Shown here: piece after piece, positions 19,379 through 32,159 of the stretch
Position numbering within the stretch: position 1 is the stretch's first letter
How the letters are laid out: every line of letters begins with the position of its first letter
The notes under the pieces: generated by a model
What the model was told of the DNA's origin: nothing
Databases searched by the model: none
The model's input: the letters and a program-made list of their open reading frames with translations, nothing else
Program-made: the position numbers and the translations under genes
Origin: Lepiota brunneoincarnata
Taxonomy: Eukaryota > Basidiomycota > Agaricomycetes > Agaricales > Agaricaceae
Length of the DNA stretch: 64,000 nucleotides
Direction of reading: 5' to 3'
NCBI GenBank assembly: GCA_023014365.1
Contig: JAEBUN010000016.1
Span: 186,001-250,000, forward strand

Positions 19379-22300
19379 TCATTTCCTTAAACCTATAAGA
19401 TCACAGAACTTCTCCACCTTGACTTGGGCAAGAGGTTTTGTAAGCAGATCAGCTGGCATGTCATCAGTAGACAGGTGCTCAAGCTGTAGCTTTTTCATTG
19501 CCACCTTCTCCCTCAACCAATAATAACCCATGTCCAAGTGTTTCATCCTCCTATGGTGATCAGGGTTTTTGGCAACAGACATTGCAGACTGGCTATCAGT
19601 GTATAGTACCGATGGGGCACATGGAGTATATCCAAGCTCTCCTAGCAATTTTTGCATCCACAGGATTTCTTTTTCAGCTTCATTTCCAGCCACATACTCT
19701 GCTTCAGTAGTTGACTTGGTGACTACAGGTTGAAGCTTGCTTCTCCAACACACAACCCCCTGACCCAGCTTCACCAAATATCCTGTTGTGGATTTGCAAG
19801 AGTCCTTGTCTCCTCCATGATCAGCATCACAATATGTCACAAACATCCTATCACCAATACTGGAGTCAGATCCATATGTGAGCTTATAGTCCAATGTACC
19901 CCTTAAGTATCGGAACAGATGTTTAACAGCTGACCAATGAGCCATTCCAGGATTAGCATTGAAGCATGCTAGTACCCCTACAGCATAAGCAATGTCCGGA
20001 CATGTTGTAGTGGCCAAATACATGAGAGAGCCAACAGCATTCATGTAAGGGATATTAACCATCTTTTGCTTTTCCTCTGGAGTTTTTGGACAGTCATCTA
20101 GTGTAAGGACCTTATTAGGTATCATGGGTGTTGTTCGTGGTTTGCACTCTGTCATTCCAAACTCTTCCAACTTCTTTAGAATATATTGACGTTGGGACAG
20201 TGTCAATATGTGCTGTTGCCTATCTCGTTTGATTTCAACACCCAATAAGAATGATGTTTCACCTAGGTCCCTCAATTTGAAATGTGAAGATAATTCTTCC
20301 ACAAACTGGTCCATTTTCTTAACAGATTTTGATGCAATTGTGATGTCATCCACAAACACGGGGACGATTACCCGTACATCATCCTGGGCATAGAGGTAAA
20401 CTGATGGATCACTGTGCAACCTATGGAAATTCATCCCTTCCATTACAGTTGCAAGTTTTTCACTCCACAGACAAGGTGACTGCTTTAACCCATATAGGGA
20501 CTTGTTCAGTTTACAAACATACTCTGAACCCCCTTGCTCAAACCCTTCTGGCTGCTTCATATATACTTCAGCATCAATATCACTATTGATAAAAGCATGA
20601 GATATGTCCACAGTATGCAGATTTAGGTCTTCAATAGCAGCCAGAGCAAGTATAGTTCGGATGGTACTCTGATGCATAGTTGATGCAAATGTTTCAAAAT
20701 AATCTTGTCCTGGTTGCTGACTAAATCCCTTTGCTACAATACGGGCTTTGTAATGCTCTATAGAGCCATCTGCATTGTGTTTAACCTTGAACACCCATTT
20801 AGACCCAATTGCTTTCTCCCCTGGAGGCAGTGGTACAAGTGACCAAGTTCCATTTGTGAGGTGGGCATTAATCTCCTCTAGTGCTGCCTCATGCCATTTA
20901 TCACCCTCACCATTTGGTTGCTCTAATGCCTCAGAGTATGACTGTGGTTCCATCTCTTGGCTATACTGAGCATTCTGTTGCTCATCCTCTGATTCTGAGT
21001 CAGTGACCAGTGGTTTAGGCTCTCTATGCTTCCAATATCCTAATGGGCGTGCCACATTCCATTTGGGCTTTCAAATAGCAATTGGTCTAGAGTCAATTTC
21101 AGGTTCACTTGGTAGGCCTTCTCTGATATCATCATCCTGTTCATCATTTGCTTCAACTTGTCCAGTTGGTGGTATTTGTACACATGGAGTCAATGGGTCA
21201 GTGAGTGGTACCAGGATTGGTTCAGGGGCTGGTAGAACAGGTTCTTTATCATTTATATCATTAGGTTGCAATTGGTGATGGAGAGGACCATTTAAACCAA
21301 TACGCTCATCAAACTCTGCACGTTCACTGATAACTATTTTCTTTGTAACAGGATTGTAAAATTTCCACCCCTTATATCCTTCAGGATACCCAATGAATAC
21401 ACACTTTTCCATATGACTTCCAAGTGGTGACCTTTTATCCTTTTGGATATGGACATATGCGATACACCCCCAAACTCTAAGATGACTAACATCAGGTTTC
21501 TTGCCATACCATGCCTCATATGGTGTCATACTTGGCAGTACAGATGTGGGACAGCGATTCCAAACATGAACAAGTGCAGCAAGACATTCACCCCAGTACC
21601 CCTTTGACAGATTAGCTTCTGAGATCATAGCTGTGATCCTTTCATTAAGTGTTCTGTTTGCTCATTCAGCAACACCATTCTGTTGTGGCCTATTTCGCAC
21701 AGTATATTGTCAAGCAATGCCACAATCATCAAGGAACTTGATAAAGTTTGATCCCATATATTCACCCCCTTTGTCACATCGGAAGGTTTTCAGAGTGTGT
21801 CCAGTTTGATTTTCTGCAAACACTTTAAACCGCCTGAATGCATCAAATACATCACTCTTTCTCTTTAAGGGTATGACAACCCGAAATCGAGAGAAGTCAT
21901 CAATAAATGTAACCCAATAATTGAAACCACCCAATGATGTTACTGATACTTGGTGAAGATCAGAGTGAACAAGTTCTGATGACTGTGATGCTCTATGTTC
22001 TGAAGGGGGGAATGGGTTTGCATGCATTTTTCCTGCTAGACATGGCTCACAGATTGGATCAGGCTTCTCAGATGAGCTTACTGTCATTCCACTAACTATG
22101 TCACTTTTGATCATCCATTTGATGTCCTCATAGTTGTGATGCCCAAGCTGTTTATGCCACAGAGATAGATTCAGAGGGAGAGTTGATGCAATATGAACAT
22201 TTTCTATATTTTCTACAGTAGAACCATCAAGATAACCAGTAGTACCTTTAACTGAACCAGTAAATAGTAATTGGTCTTTTGGAAGAACTGTAGTTTATCA

Positions 22301-23433
22301 AGAGAAATGTGAACATCAATCCCTTTATGAAGAGTTAGGTATAGAACAGCAAGAAGATTACTCCGTAATGCCGGAACATGTAGTACTCTGGTAAATTCAA
22401 CATCTCTTTCTAATTGTCCATTAATAACTGGTCTGAAGATAACACGTCCAATACCCTCTGAATATACAATACTGTTGTCCGCAAGTTGAACAGGAACTCT
22501 AAATGGAGTGTAATCTTGTAACCAGCTTTTATGAGGGGTCATATGAGAAGAGGCCCCTGTGTCTATAATCCAATGGAAACTATTAGATGATGTAAAGCAT
22601 GCCTCAAAACCAGAAAGAGTACTTGCCACATGAGCTGACTCTGGCATCTTCTCCCCACTTTCCTCAACTCTGTGTGCCTCTGCTGTATTTGTCCCAACTT
22701 TGTCTTTGCAATCATGACACACTCTCGCAATATGCCCCACTTTGCCACAGACATAGCAAGTGACTACATCCCCTGGTGTCTTTGGTTTCCACTTTTTCTT
22801 TCCTCCAAAGCCTCCCACCATTGCCTGATTGGCTATCTCTGTTCGCTTTTGACGATTGAGGTCCTCATTTCGGAAGGCAGCAAGGACAGTTGACTTGGTC
22901 AATTTGTCCTGTAGTAGTAGTGCTGTTGACAGGTGCACATAGTCCTCTGGTAATGCTCGAATCAATGCCATGCATTGTAGTTCCTCATCAAGATTGGTAA
23001 TGGTGAACTTGGTAGGACGTAAATCCTGTATAGTTGCCATTGCCTTCTCTATTCATGTCCCCAGATCAACTAATGATTCCTCATCATTCTTACAAATGGA
23101 GAAGAGATCATCATATGCATTGAATCAAGCACCAGGTTTCTTGGACTGATGCACCTCCTCAAGCTTCTTCCACATTTCAACTGGTTCCCCCACTAAATCT
23201 CGAACATGCACCCTCTGGTCACAATCCAGTAACAGATATATGTCACCAGCAGCCTTTTGCACCTTCAATTCCCAAGCATCTATATTCCCCTGATCCTTTC
23301 CAGGCTTTTTCTCCTTTCCACTGACCACATTCCACAATCCCTTTGACATCAACCATGCCTGCATTTCACCTGACCACTCTCCATAGTTGGAGTTGGTAAG
23401 AGGTGTAATTCTAGCACTGACTGAGTCAGACAT
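19379..23433 (-). pseudogene. Copia gag-pol polyprotein, inactivated
   Basis: One Gag-Pol frame starting at ATG 23433. Gag with zinc knuckle CYVCGKVGHIARVC (~22730); protease DTGASSHM (~22555); integrase zinc finger (LGHHNYEDI...CEPCLAGK) and core (~21500-22030); RT with FVDD (~20360); RNase H with TEAEYVA and LLTKPLAQ at the C terminus (19379 onward). Five in-frame TGA codons (about 23126, 23055, 21714, 21661, 21072) each sit where an Arg CGA is expected, and one A is missing from an A-run near 22278. All five stops fit CpG decay; without them the protein would be about 1350 residues, normal for copia. Confidence 0.85.
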
Positions 23434-23585
23434 AGTGATATCCAATAAATCCCCAATAAACTCGCAATAAAAGCGCAATAAACTTGTAATAAAAGCACAA
23501 TATGGTGGCAATAAGCTAATAGTCACAGTAGCAGCAATATGCAGCAGTATCCCCAACAATCAATGATTAAAATGGTGTAGAGCCG

Positions 23586-23597
23586 GGGCCCATAACC
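23586..23597 (-). other. Copia primer-binding site, initiator tRNA-Met anticodon arm
   Basis: Directly inside the 5' LTR; the plus strand reads GGGCCCATAACC, which is the anticodon stem-loop sequence of eukaryotic initiator tRNA-Met (CAU underlies the loop). Copia-type elements such as Drosophila copia use this internal tRNA segment as a half-tRNA primer. Confidence 0.7.
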
Positions 23598-23935
23598 TGT
23601 TGAACTGAGTAGAGTCAATAGTATCAGTGATACACTGATCACTAGTCACTAGCTTGAGTTGATCAACAATCACTGATGTATTCACACGTTGTTAATAATA
23701 GTGTGATTTGATAAGCCCACTGATTTGGTTAAGTATAAAGGTTCTTCGTATGTAACTCCCCTTCACATAATAGGATTTGGCTAGTCTAAGGTCCCATCCT
23801 GCCAAAATGGACACAAGGCATGAAACTTGGTGTCCACTAATTGACATCCCCAAGGGATGGGTGTACATAACAACTAATTACTTATATATCATAATTTGTT
23901 ACTAACTAATAAGTGATCTGTCACTTTATCTAACA
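23598..23935 (-). repeat. Copia 5' LTR (338 bp)
   Basis: Pairs with 18941-19278; TG...CA ends and CTATC duplication on the outer side. Confidence 0.92.
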
Positions 23936-23940
23936 CTATC

Positions 23941-24782
23941 CACCATCCAGGAAGCTGAAAACCTGTGAGAATTAGCAGAGACAACCAAAACCTTGGAAAC
24001 ATTAAATATCAGGAGCTTAAGCTTCTTGAGCAGATCTGAACTTCTTCCCAAAATTGTAGGAGACTTTGCATCCAGCAGTCTCAAAAACTTTCATCAAATG
24101 AGATGATAGGGAAATTATATTCATAGAGAACTCAATGCAAAGCTGCAGGAAATATAACTACCATGAATATGAGTGGACAGGTTACTCCCCTTTCCAGTTA
24201 TTACAGCATAGCCTCATCAACAATGAGAGATCAGGTGAGAAAGATAACAAAGTTCTCTCACTGGTTTTTCAGAAGGTACAAAATTTAACTCAGGAATATT
24301 TTCCATGTGAGGATCCTTGCAATCTTGAATTATTATGCTCCCTATACAAATAAGGAGTGCAGAAGACATGGAGCATCAAAAATAGACCTCAGTTTGAGGT
24401 AGTCAACCTAGACAATTACTTCTATTTGATAAGGGACAGGTGTCATCAATTCCAGCTCAAGATTAGAAAGGGGCATGCACAAAATTGGTCTCCCTTAAGT
24501 ATTGCCAGGTACTACTGGTGGAAGCTCTTACAGAGCAAAGGAGCTTGGATAGACTCTTGGATAATAGACACTATGTTGTTAAAACACTTTTAGGTTGAAT
24601 GGGGAGATGCCTATCTCAATCACACTACCTAGGTGCTTAACTCATGCTATGAATTAACATGAAACAATAAACCTCTCATTTACATGAATCACCCATAGTT
24701 CAAGATCAAAAGTGTCTCAGCCTCTGAATATATTATACAAGACAAGATGACAGTCATGGAAAAGGGGATATCAAAGTGACTC
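23941..24782 (+). other. E0 gag-pol junction remnant, unreadable
   Basis: Short open pieces (24135-24353, 24357-24593) lie between the copia element and the protease. They have no recognised motif; position suggests decayed E0 sequence or a further insertion. Confidence 0.35.
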
Positions 24783-27416
24783 TTGAGCAACCCAGACTTT
24801 GATCCAATCAGATGGGCTTGCAAGTACCTAGAAAGCAAACCTTGTAAGTGTGACTGGGAGTCTGAGGAGACTTTTACTCACCTTGACCAAATGTTTATAT
24901 CTGGGAGTGAAGAGAACCTTTTGGTAATTGAGCTCAATGCTCAACAGGTACAGATGGGAACTTACTCATCAATTGAGAGGAATGCAGTAGCACAAAAGAA
25001 TGATATATGTTCTGTCCCTAGACCCCTGGTAATCATAGTGAACATAAATGGCCACCCAGCTCAGGTATTGTTGGATTCTGGATTACTGGGGAACTTCATT
25101 TCCAGTAACCTAGCACAGCAGCTAGGGGTCAAATGGGTAGAGCTCTCTTCTCCCATTAATGTACAAATGGCAGTGCAAGGCTCTCACACTAAGGTGAATT
25201 ATGGAACAAGGTTCAACTTGCAATATCAGGACATAAATGAAGAGCATTACTTTGATATCATCAACCTCTCTAGCTACAATTTGATCCTGGGGACTCCATT
25301 CATGTTCCAGCACAGAGTCAATATGTCACTTGAGCCCCCTACAGTTGTTGTTGGGTTGAGAGAAGTGCAACCTATGAAAGGCAACAGGGTAACTAGTCTG
25401 TCTTCCAGACCAATGACTGTTCTTGAGGACAAGCTAGAGGAAGTTCATCAGTCACTATGGGAATATGCATGGAGAATATGCAAGACTGCAATAGACATAC
25501 CTTTACCCCCACTATAGGAGATCAACCATGAGGTACTGTTAATTGACCCTCACAAGGTCTACTCATGGTGGTTGTCTCACTGTCCTGACAAGATGAGACA
25601 GCTTTGGGATGTGAAACAAGAGGCTTACATCAAATCTGGGTGCTGGGAACTGTGACCAGTAAAAAATGTGGTCCCTATGTTGCTGATTCCCAAGGTTGGA
25701 AAGCTGGGTGAGCCCCTAAAGCTCTGGACAGTTGTGGACCTGCAAGAGAGAAACTTGAATACTCAGAAGCTATCTTCACTCCTGCCATGTAAGGGGACAC
25801 CCCAGACACCCTAGCAACACCTCCATTAACCTTACAGACACCCAACTCCATCCAAACACCCCTGGGCCTCCCAACACACTGTACATCCCCCCTTTCAAGT
25901 GCTTGCACTCCAAGCATAGCCAGAACCCAATAGATACCCCCTCATTGTCCAGATAAACACCTCCCTGTACCCTCCACACCTTCCTTAATCCTCTCCTGTT
26001 CCCTTTCATTTCTATGGACCTCAGACTACTATCTTCATCCTCTACACTTGTTTTAATCATAGTTGGCTTTGTGCAACACCCAGACATCACAGCCAAGCTC
26101 TATTCAACTTATATTGATTATATAAGTCAAGTACATACATAGTTTTTGCCTGCAGGGGTTTCCTCATCCTATTCTCTTAGGATTTTCCTGCAGGTATGCG
26201 TTCTGTACCTAACTCACAAATTAATAGTACTTAGGATTTCCCTGCAGCAATGTTTCAGCTCCCTGAGCAGCTCAAGACTCCCAAGTTGCCCTGACATGCC
26301 AGATATTGAGGATATTTTGCAGCAGGTTGCACATGCAAAGTATTGGTCAGTGATCAATCTGACAGATGCTTATAAGCAAATAAGGGTTAAGCCTGAGTAC
26401 ATTGAACACACTGCTATGGTCACCCTGAGTGGTACCATGGTAAGCCATGTGATGCAGCAGGGTGACTGTAATGCTTCTGCAACATGCCAGGTGATCATTA
26501 CATGGATTTTTGAGCCATGCCTTGGATGGTTCCTCAGAAACTTCCTTGATGATTTGTTTATAACCTTGGACAAACTGGAAGAGCACACAGAATATGCCAC
26601 CATTGTCATAGATCCTCTAAAGTGAGAGAAGTTTTATATTAGCAAAGGGAAAATGAAGTTTCTGCAGAAGGAGATCAAAGTACTTGAGTGCATGGTGACT
26701 GATGATAGTATACACATGGACCCTGACAAAGTTGATACCCTGTCAAAGTGGAAAACCCCAACAAACCAAAACTTACTGTGAGGCTTCCTAGGTTTGGCCA
26801 GCTACCTGGCCAACAATATTGATCATGTCTGGATACCTATGGGCATTCTACATAAGTTGACAGGGGATATGGTTTCTTTTAGATGGGATATACTCACCAA
26901 AGGGCTTTCCAGACTATAAAGGACCCAGCCATTGCCTACAAGGATCACCATCACAGACCACTGGACTATGGTGTATCCATGCCACCAGTAAATATGGTTA
27001 CAGATGGGTGTTTAACTGGGGTGGCAGGTGTAGTCAGTCAGGGGGATAATTGGAAGACAGCAAGGGTTGCTACCTTTTTCTCCACAAAGTTGAAACTGGT
27101 GCAGCAAAACTATCCTGTTCACAAGATCAAGCTACTGGCTGGTGTGGAGACAATGCTCCACCATAGGGACATTCTGTATGGAGTGCAGTTCAGATGGTTT
27201 ACAGATCACCAAGGGCTAGTGCACTTACTGAGGCAATCTAATCTATCTGGTTATCAAGTGCATTAGATGGAACAACTTGCCAAGTTTGACTTTGAGGTCA
27301 TCTATGTGCCAGGGATGGAGAATGTCCTCTCAGATGCCCTGTCACAGCTCTACTCCAATGAAAAGCCAGGGACTGTGCAAGCTCCTGGCAAGTATATGCA
27401 CTGTGAACCCCCAGGG
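24783..27416 (+). pseudogene. pol: pol pseudogene of E0: protease, RT, RNase H
   Basis: Protease region with LLDSGLLGNFI at about 25070 in an open frame 24783-25517. RT begins after a TAG (EINHEVLLIDPHKV, ~25519) and, across the solo LTR insertion, reads LSSLLP-DIEDILQQVAHAKYW. The active-site box is FLDD (~26546) in place of YxDD. RNase H pieces TDGCLTGVAG (~27000) and FTDHQGL (~27200) follow, then VPGMENVLSDALS to ~27350. Several stops (25636, 26623, 26779, 27264) and a frame break near 26880. Integrase is missing. Confidence 0.75.
25788..26296 (+). repeat. Solo LTR in E0 RT (509 bp)
   Basis: Begins TGTAAGGGG, ends CCCTGACA, flanked by TGCCA on both sides (25783-25787, 26297-26301). Its removal restores the RT frame exactly. 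Contains TTATATAAG-like and repeated GGATTT-CCTGCAG blocks. The strand is assigned arbitrarily. Confidence 0.8.
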
Positions 27417-28171
27417 GTGGTAAAATACAACCTTAAAGAGTAAGTCATGTAAATTACACCAGGTAGTGTTGTATCTTGGGATGTAGGAAAAAATAGCATT
27501 TTCTGTAGGATGAGTTTCAATGGTAAATCTAGACATTTATGCCAGAAAATATCATTAGTGTAATGATGTAATATACAGAGGGTGGTATAGGGCAACTTAA
27601 AGGAGGGGAATGGGGTATAGCCACACATACCATTGTTTTTTGCAACTCAGGAAAGCGCAACAATTTTAGTAGAATGTTTTTCAATAGCAAACATGAATAT
27701 TAATTGCTAGTATACAATAGAGTAATATACTGGAGGTTTTGCTACTGTCAAGGTGGAAAATGGAATGTGACACCCAGTCAGAGGACAAAGCAGAGGGCAG
27801 GAGAGGATGGTGGCCACACAGATGGTGTTTCTGTGCAGGGCAATGTAGTGCCATGGTGCAGTAAGGGACAATGGGGTCCCAGTAGCATTTGCTCAACCTG
27901 TAGAGGTGCATCTGCCAAAAGGAGTGGTCTCTGGGATGTTAAAATGAACAAAAAAAGTGGAAACCTGGTGTGCATATTGGCTCCTGGGGTTAAGAGGTGC
28001 AGCCACAAGAGCAAGCAGCCTTTGTAGCCATAGGGGATGGTGGACCATGGAGCCACATTTACTGTGCTGTTGTATTGAGCATTTGCATTTGTACTTGTGT
28101 ATACTTACATATCTTGCAGCTCCTGATAAGTGTGATGAGTGCTGCACTACCATCACTCTCACCATCATTGC
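27417..28171. other. No gene recognised; CpG-poor degenerate sequence
   Basis: Follows the E0 RNase H end abruptly, so it is probably another insertion or rearranged DNA. Open frames (27704-28027, 28056-27778 on minus) have no known motif. Confidence 0.35.
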
Positions 28172-28587
28172 TGTTATCAGAATTCCCCAATCAGAAACCT
28201 GTCCAGAAGGAACTCTTATCAGAAGCACTGAGTACATAAATAAATAGAAGGACTGTCACTCTAAAACAATCAGAAGTGCATATCAGAACAATCTATAATT
28301 AGATAGATAAGACCTTGACTCAGTATGACTCACTTTACCTGGATCCAGATATATATAGTAGGAGCATAGCCACACATAGTAGTATATAAGGATACTGTAC
28401 TGTACCTTGTATCCTTATCTTAGTGTTATACAGTTCTTGCCTCCTATACTTTTTTGCCCATAAACTGGCTGGACTTATAGTGCTCCATCATCTCCAAGTC
28501 ACACCTAGTAGGACAAGACCAAGTCTGTATAGACATCTTGCCTCAAACGCTGTGCTATTCAAGAGCAAACTCCTAACCCAGGTAACA
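28172..28587 (+). repeat. Solo LTR, E2 type (416 bp)
   Basis: TGTTATCAG...GGTAACA with duplication ATTGC on both sides (28167-28171, 28588-28592). U3 is of the E2 kind, and R-U5 contains the same TATCTTAGTGTT self-primer. Several CpGs of the E2 LTR are TpG or CpA here, so it is older. Confidence 0.9.
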
Positions 28588-28592
28588 ATTGC

Positions 28593-30717
28593 CAAATTCA
28601 CTTGCATACATGTCATACACTTATATCTACTCATACAGTTACAAAAATCCATCCTAGGAAGAGAGGGGAAAGACAAGGGCTGCCTTGGAGGTCACTAAAA
28701 GCACCCACAAGAAGAAAGTATCTGGAATGGCCATGGGTTGGGCAATAGATTGGGTTTTAATGTGAGTATTAATGGAATGGATGTGATTGGTGGCTGAAGA
28801 ATGCAAAGGGGAGTAAAACATTCTTCAAAGTTGGATAAAGATGAACACTGGACAGTCTGGGGGTTCTGTGGCATGCATGTCATCATAATGTTCCATATCT
28901 ACAAGGGGACCATTCCAGCAAAGTTTTTTGCAAATGGGGGAATCTGGTCACCTGGGGGGAAGTGTTTTAATATAACCTGAACTCAGCATCGGTGAAATGT
29001 GGATTAGGAGTGTACATGAGCTTGAAAATAAAATCCTTACCATCTTGCATGTGCCACCCAATGAATATCTCAATAGATTTCTTCCAACTAATAGTACTCT
29101 GAGCAATACTAGCTGGGATAAAGTTGCAAAATTGAATACAGAGCATGGTGTGCATCCATTGTAAGTCCTACATCCTGTTCTCAGTACTTGATCACACTAC
29201 GCAGTTGCTCTACCAGTGATTTAATGTACCAAAGGATCTCACTGCTATATCCATTACATTGATTGTTAGCCCCCAAGTGCCGTTCAGCTAACTGCACAAA
29301 CTTACTATAAATCAAAAGTTAATCTAACAATATAACAGGCAATACAAACCAAGAAGGATTGGTCTCAGGATACAAAGTTGACTTTTCAAAAGTCTCAGGT
29401 GCCAATGAACAAATTCACTGAAAAATTGGTCCAAATTGCCAATAGGATACCTCTGGCCATTAAACTCATCATTTCCAAACTACAAGAAGGGAATGAGAGG
29501 CCTGAATCACTGTGGGCCTGATGGGAGCAGACACAGACAAGGGCCATAGGGATGGGTAGCAAGTACTGTTTATCCAATCTCAATATATCCATCCACCTGT
29601 CAGTGCACAGTCCACATATGTGGGCAGACTCAAATGTTGTCCTGATTTTTGCCATGCTATCAAGCCTTCTGGATGGGTTCCTGTGCCAACAGGGGGCCAT
29701 TGACAAACTGCAAAGCCACTCACCAGCAATGATCCATCTTTAGGGGGCATTGGTGTCCCTGCAATGGGTATTACTCATCTATGTCGATGAATCTGAGGAA
29801 AACCTCTGATATCAAGTGCTTGTGCTGATCTGGGAGTTTAGCATGAAGATGGGGATGGATTGTCCCCTTGAGAGCTGCTTAGGTACCTTCTATGCCAAAA
29901 TGACAAAGCACTTTGCAGATTATACAGATCCCACTGGCCATGACATTGTTCCACCAGAACTTCTCAGTGTACACTGAGTGGATGAGATAACTACTAACGC
30001 TTCTATTCATTACACCTTCTGGTGCATTTATTTGGGTAATTCCACTCTGGAGATTGTTGAACTGGCACTGCAACAATCAGAAACCCAATATAGGTTCAAA
30101 ATATAGCTGTGAATTCATTTGCTATCAGCTTCTAATGTTTGGGAGTAAGCAGAGAATGTGGAAGACAAACTGCATCCAATATGTCCAAGTGGTGAATGAA
30201 CTCCATGTCAAAAATGCTGTCATTGCCACTACCACAAACCTCCCACTCATGCAACTCCAAAGAGAGCTTCATAATCAGCAATGGTAGATCCCCCCTGAAC
30301 CTCTCCAGCTTTTCCTGTGATGGTGTCTCTTGTGCTTCTGCCTTCTCTGGCTCCGATTCTTGACTCCTCAATGTTAAAACCTCTGAGGCTTCTCCTGTCA
30401 TTCATTCTGCACATTTTCAAGGAACCACTGCCAGTACACAAACAAGACCACCAGGAGTGTGTGCCAATGACTAACAACACAATAATATCTAGATTTTGGA
30501 AGGAATTATAGTAGTTTGGGATGTGAAGAGAAAGAAAGCTTGCTGCAAAGTCTTGGATAGAGATGAGCAGTGCATGGGTTTTTCTACAGAAGGGAAGAAA
30601 AAAGAGATTAAAAAAAGGAAGGGGAATTATGTATATGATCCACTGCTTGCATGACATATCCATATACATTAGTGAGTTGTGCTTGGTGCATTTTGCATGG
30701 TGGCTGAGCTCAGTAAT
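28593..30717. other. No gene recognised; decayed sequence
   Basis: CpG-poor. A plus-strand frame at 29552-29743, a minus-strand frame at 29395-29706 and a minus-strand frame at 30247-30669 are open, but none shows a known domain and they look like exon or transposon debris. Confidence 0.35.
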
Positions 30718-31539
30718 TTACACTCCTTCAGGTATCTGAGTAAGTCCATGCAGATCTGTGTGGACTAAATCGGACCACATACAGATCCATGCAGATCCAG
30801 GCAGACTGAAATGAATTTGAGCCACCAATAAAATACATTCATTACTGGGATTTGAACCCAAAACCTTGATGAAATACAAACAATAATAGTGATTAAGACC
30901 ACTATACCACAATTCCATATAAAAATTTGATCACTAAGTCATACATATACCACTTATGAATAGTGTAACTTGCCTATTACCTATGTCATCAGCTGCTTAA
31001 ATACTAATTAGCTATATAAAAAATATGTGGGATGGTGCCAACTTTAATGCAGATTCCAAATATATTACTCACATGACTCAGGGTAATTTAACTATTGAGA
31101 AAAATGCAAAAAACTCGAAAAAATGTGGTGGATATAAGGAATACCAGAAGAAAATTCTAAATAACTTGTGAAGGAGATGTTTGTAGCCTATGTGACTACC
31201 ATATTCCTGGTTGGAATGAGATTCCGGATCCAATAGTATAATATTTCCTTTTTTGGAAATTACGTAAAATTCAAAAATGATGTCATCGGATTCGCAATTT
31301 TATTCTGATCAAGAATATACTACTCACATGTTCTAAAAGAATTTCCTTCACAAGTTATTCACATTTTTCTGTAAATCATATATTCAATTAACTCGGATCC
31401 TTGCAAACTGGATTTTACTCAGACTAGTCTGTGTGGATCCATGCAAAAAATGTAATGAATGTTAAGATTTTTATGCAAAAGTCCATGTGGATCCATGTAG
31501 ATCTGTATGGACCACTTGGAATACATGGGGGAGTGTAAA
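30718..31539 (-). mobile_element. Non-autonomous TIR element with tRNA-like Pol III promoter
   Basis: Ends are inverted: TTTACACTCC at 30718-30727 and GGAGTGTAAA at 31530-31539, with imperfect similarity inward over about 50 bp (both ends contain repeated 'cagatccatg'-type blocks). Inside is a perfect 16-bp inverted pair at 31160-31175 and 31344-31359. No ORF. A clear target duplication was not found. SINE or MITE derivation is possible; the tRNA-like module is listed separately. Confidence 0.45.
30840..30915 (-). repeat. tRNA-derived SINE head (box A and box B)
   Basis: The minus strand has TGGTATAGTGGTC (30909-30897), matching the Pol III box A, and GGTTCAAATCC (30858-30848), an exact box B. 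The segment between cannot fold as an obvious functional tRNA, so a SINE-like promoter is more likely than a gene. Confidence 0.6.
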
Positions 31540-32159
31540 GATCTCCCTGGCTCACTGACTTACCAAGTCAGTGGTACCTGGGCCTATAGCTGGATATACC
31601 CTGAGCAACAAACATTGGTGGTAGCAGGACCCAGCACTGCAGCCAAGTGAATGGATTCAATGAGTGAATACTGCCTTCTGATTGCTTACATCCTTATATT
31701 AGCTAAAATGTATGCTGTTCACCTCAGATTCCCTCCCACTTTGCTACCCACCAGGACATTGACCTGCTGACAATTTATTGTACCAGGGCACTGCAAATGA
31801 GAGCAGAATATGTGATCATTTTGGCCTGCAGGCATTGGTTATCCATAGATGTTATCACCGATGTATTGTACCAGGGTACTACATACACAAATTAGATGTA
31901 ACAGATGATAGATTTCATTCTGGTACATTTGGCCCATTTTCACCAAACACAGCTTATGTCCCTCCTCAGTCCTAACCTCCCCAGCTTACCACTGGACAAT
32001 GGCAAGTTCCCTCACCCAAGTGCCCTTTCCATGTATACCATGGCCAATGTACCTTTGGGAGGTATTCAATTATGGATTCAGAGAAATATTTAAGGACTTT
32101 CATTGCTGATTGCTACTTCAACAGTTGCCCACACTCCATTCACAGTGCATTTACTGAAC
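31540..32159. other. No gene recognised
   Basis: CpG-poor sequence with short ORFs only (31778-31975, 31905-32093), no motif seen. Confidence 0.35.

Larger units (their letters stand above)
18941..23935 (-). mobile_element. Ty1/copia retrotransposon, full length but mutated
   Basis: 4995 bp with 338-bp LTRs (18941-19278, 23598-23935), TGTT...AACA ends, and target duplication CTATC (18936-18940, 23936-23940). Internal order gag, protease, integrase, RT, RNase H identifies Ty1/copia. Inserted in the E0 gag/pol region. A GGGGGTTG tract precedes the 3' LTR. Confidence 0.95.
15111..27416 (+). mobile_element. Degenerate Ty3/gypsy element E0, host of several insertions
   Basis: Plus-strand remnants in order: gag start, capsid, zinc knuckle, protease, RT, RNase H. 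They are interrupted by a Tc1/mariner element (15651-17238), a Ty1/copia element (18941-23935) and a solo LTR (25788-26296). Removing each insert with one target duplication restores continuity at 15650/17239 and 25787/26302. Integrase and confirmed LTRs are absent. Many stops; CpG almost absent beyond about 15300. Confidence 0.75.

Noticed and set aside
30840..30915. Functional tRNA gene
   Set aside because: Box A and B are good but the acceptor stem does not pair and the spacing is wide; a SINE-type promoter fits better.
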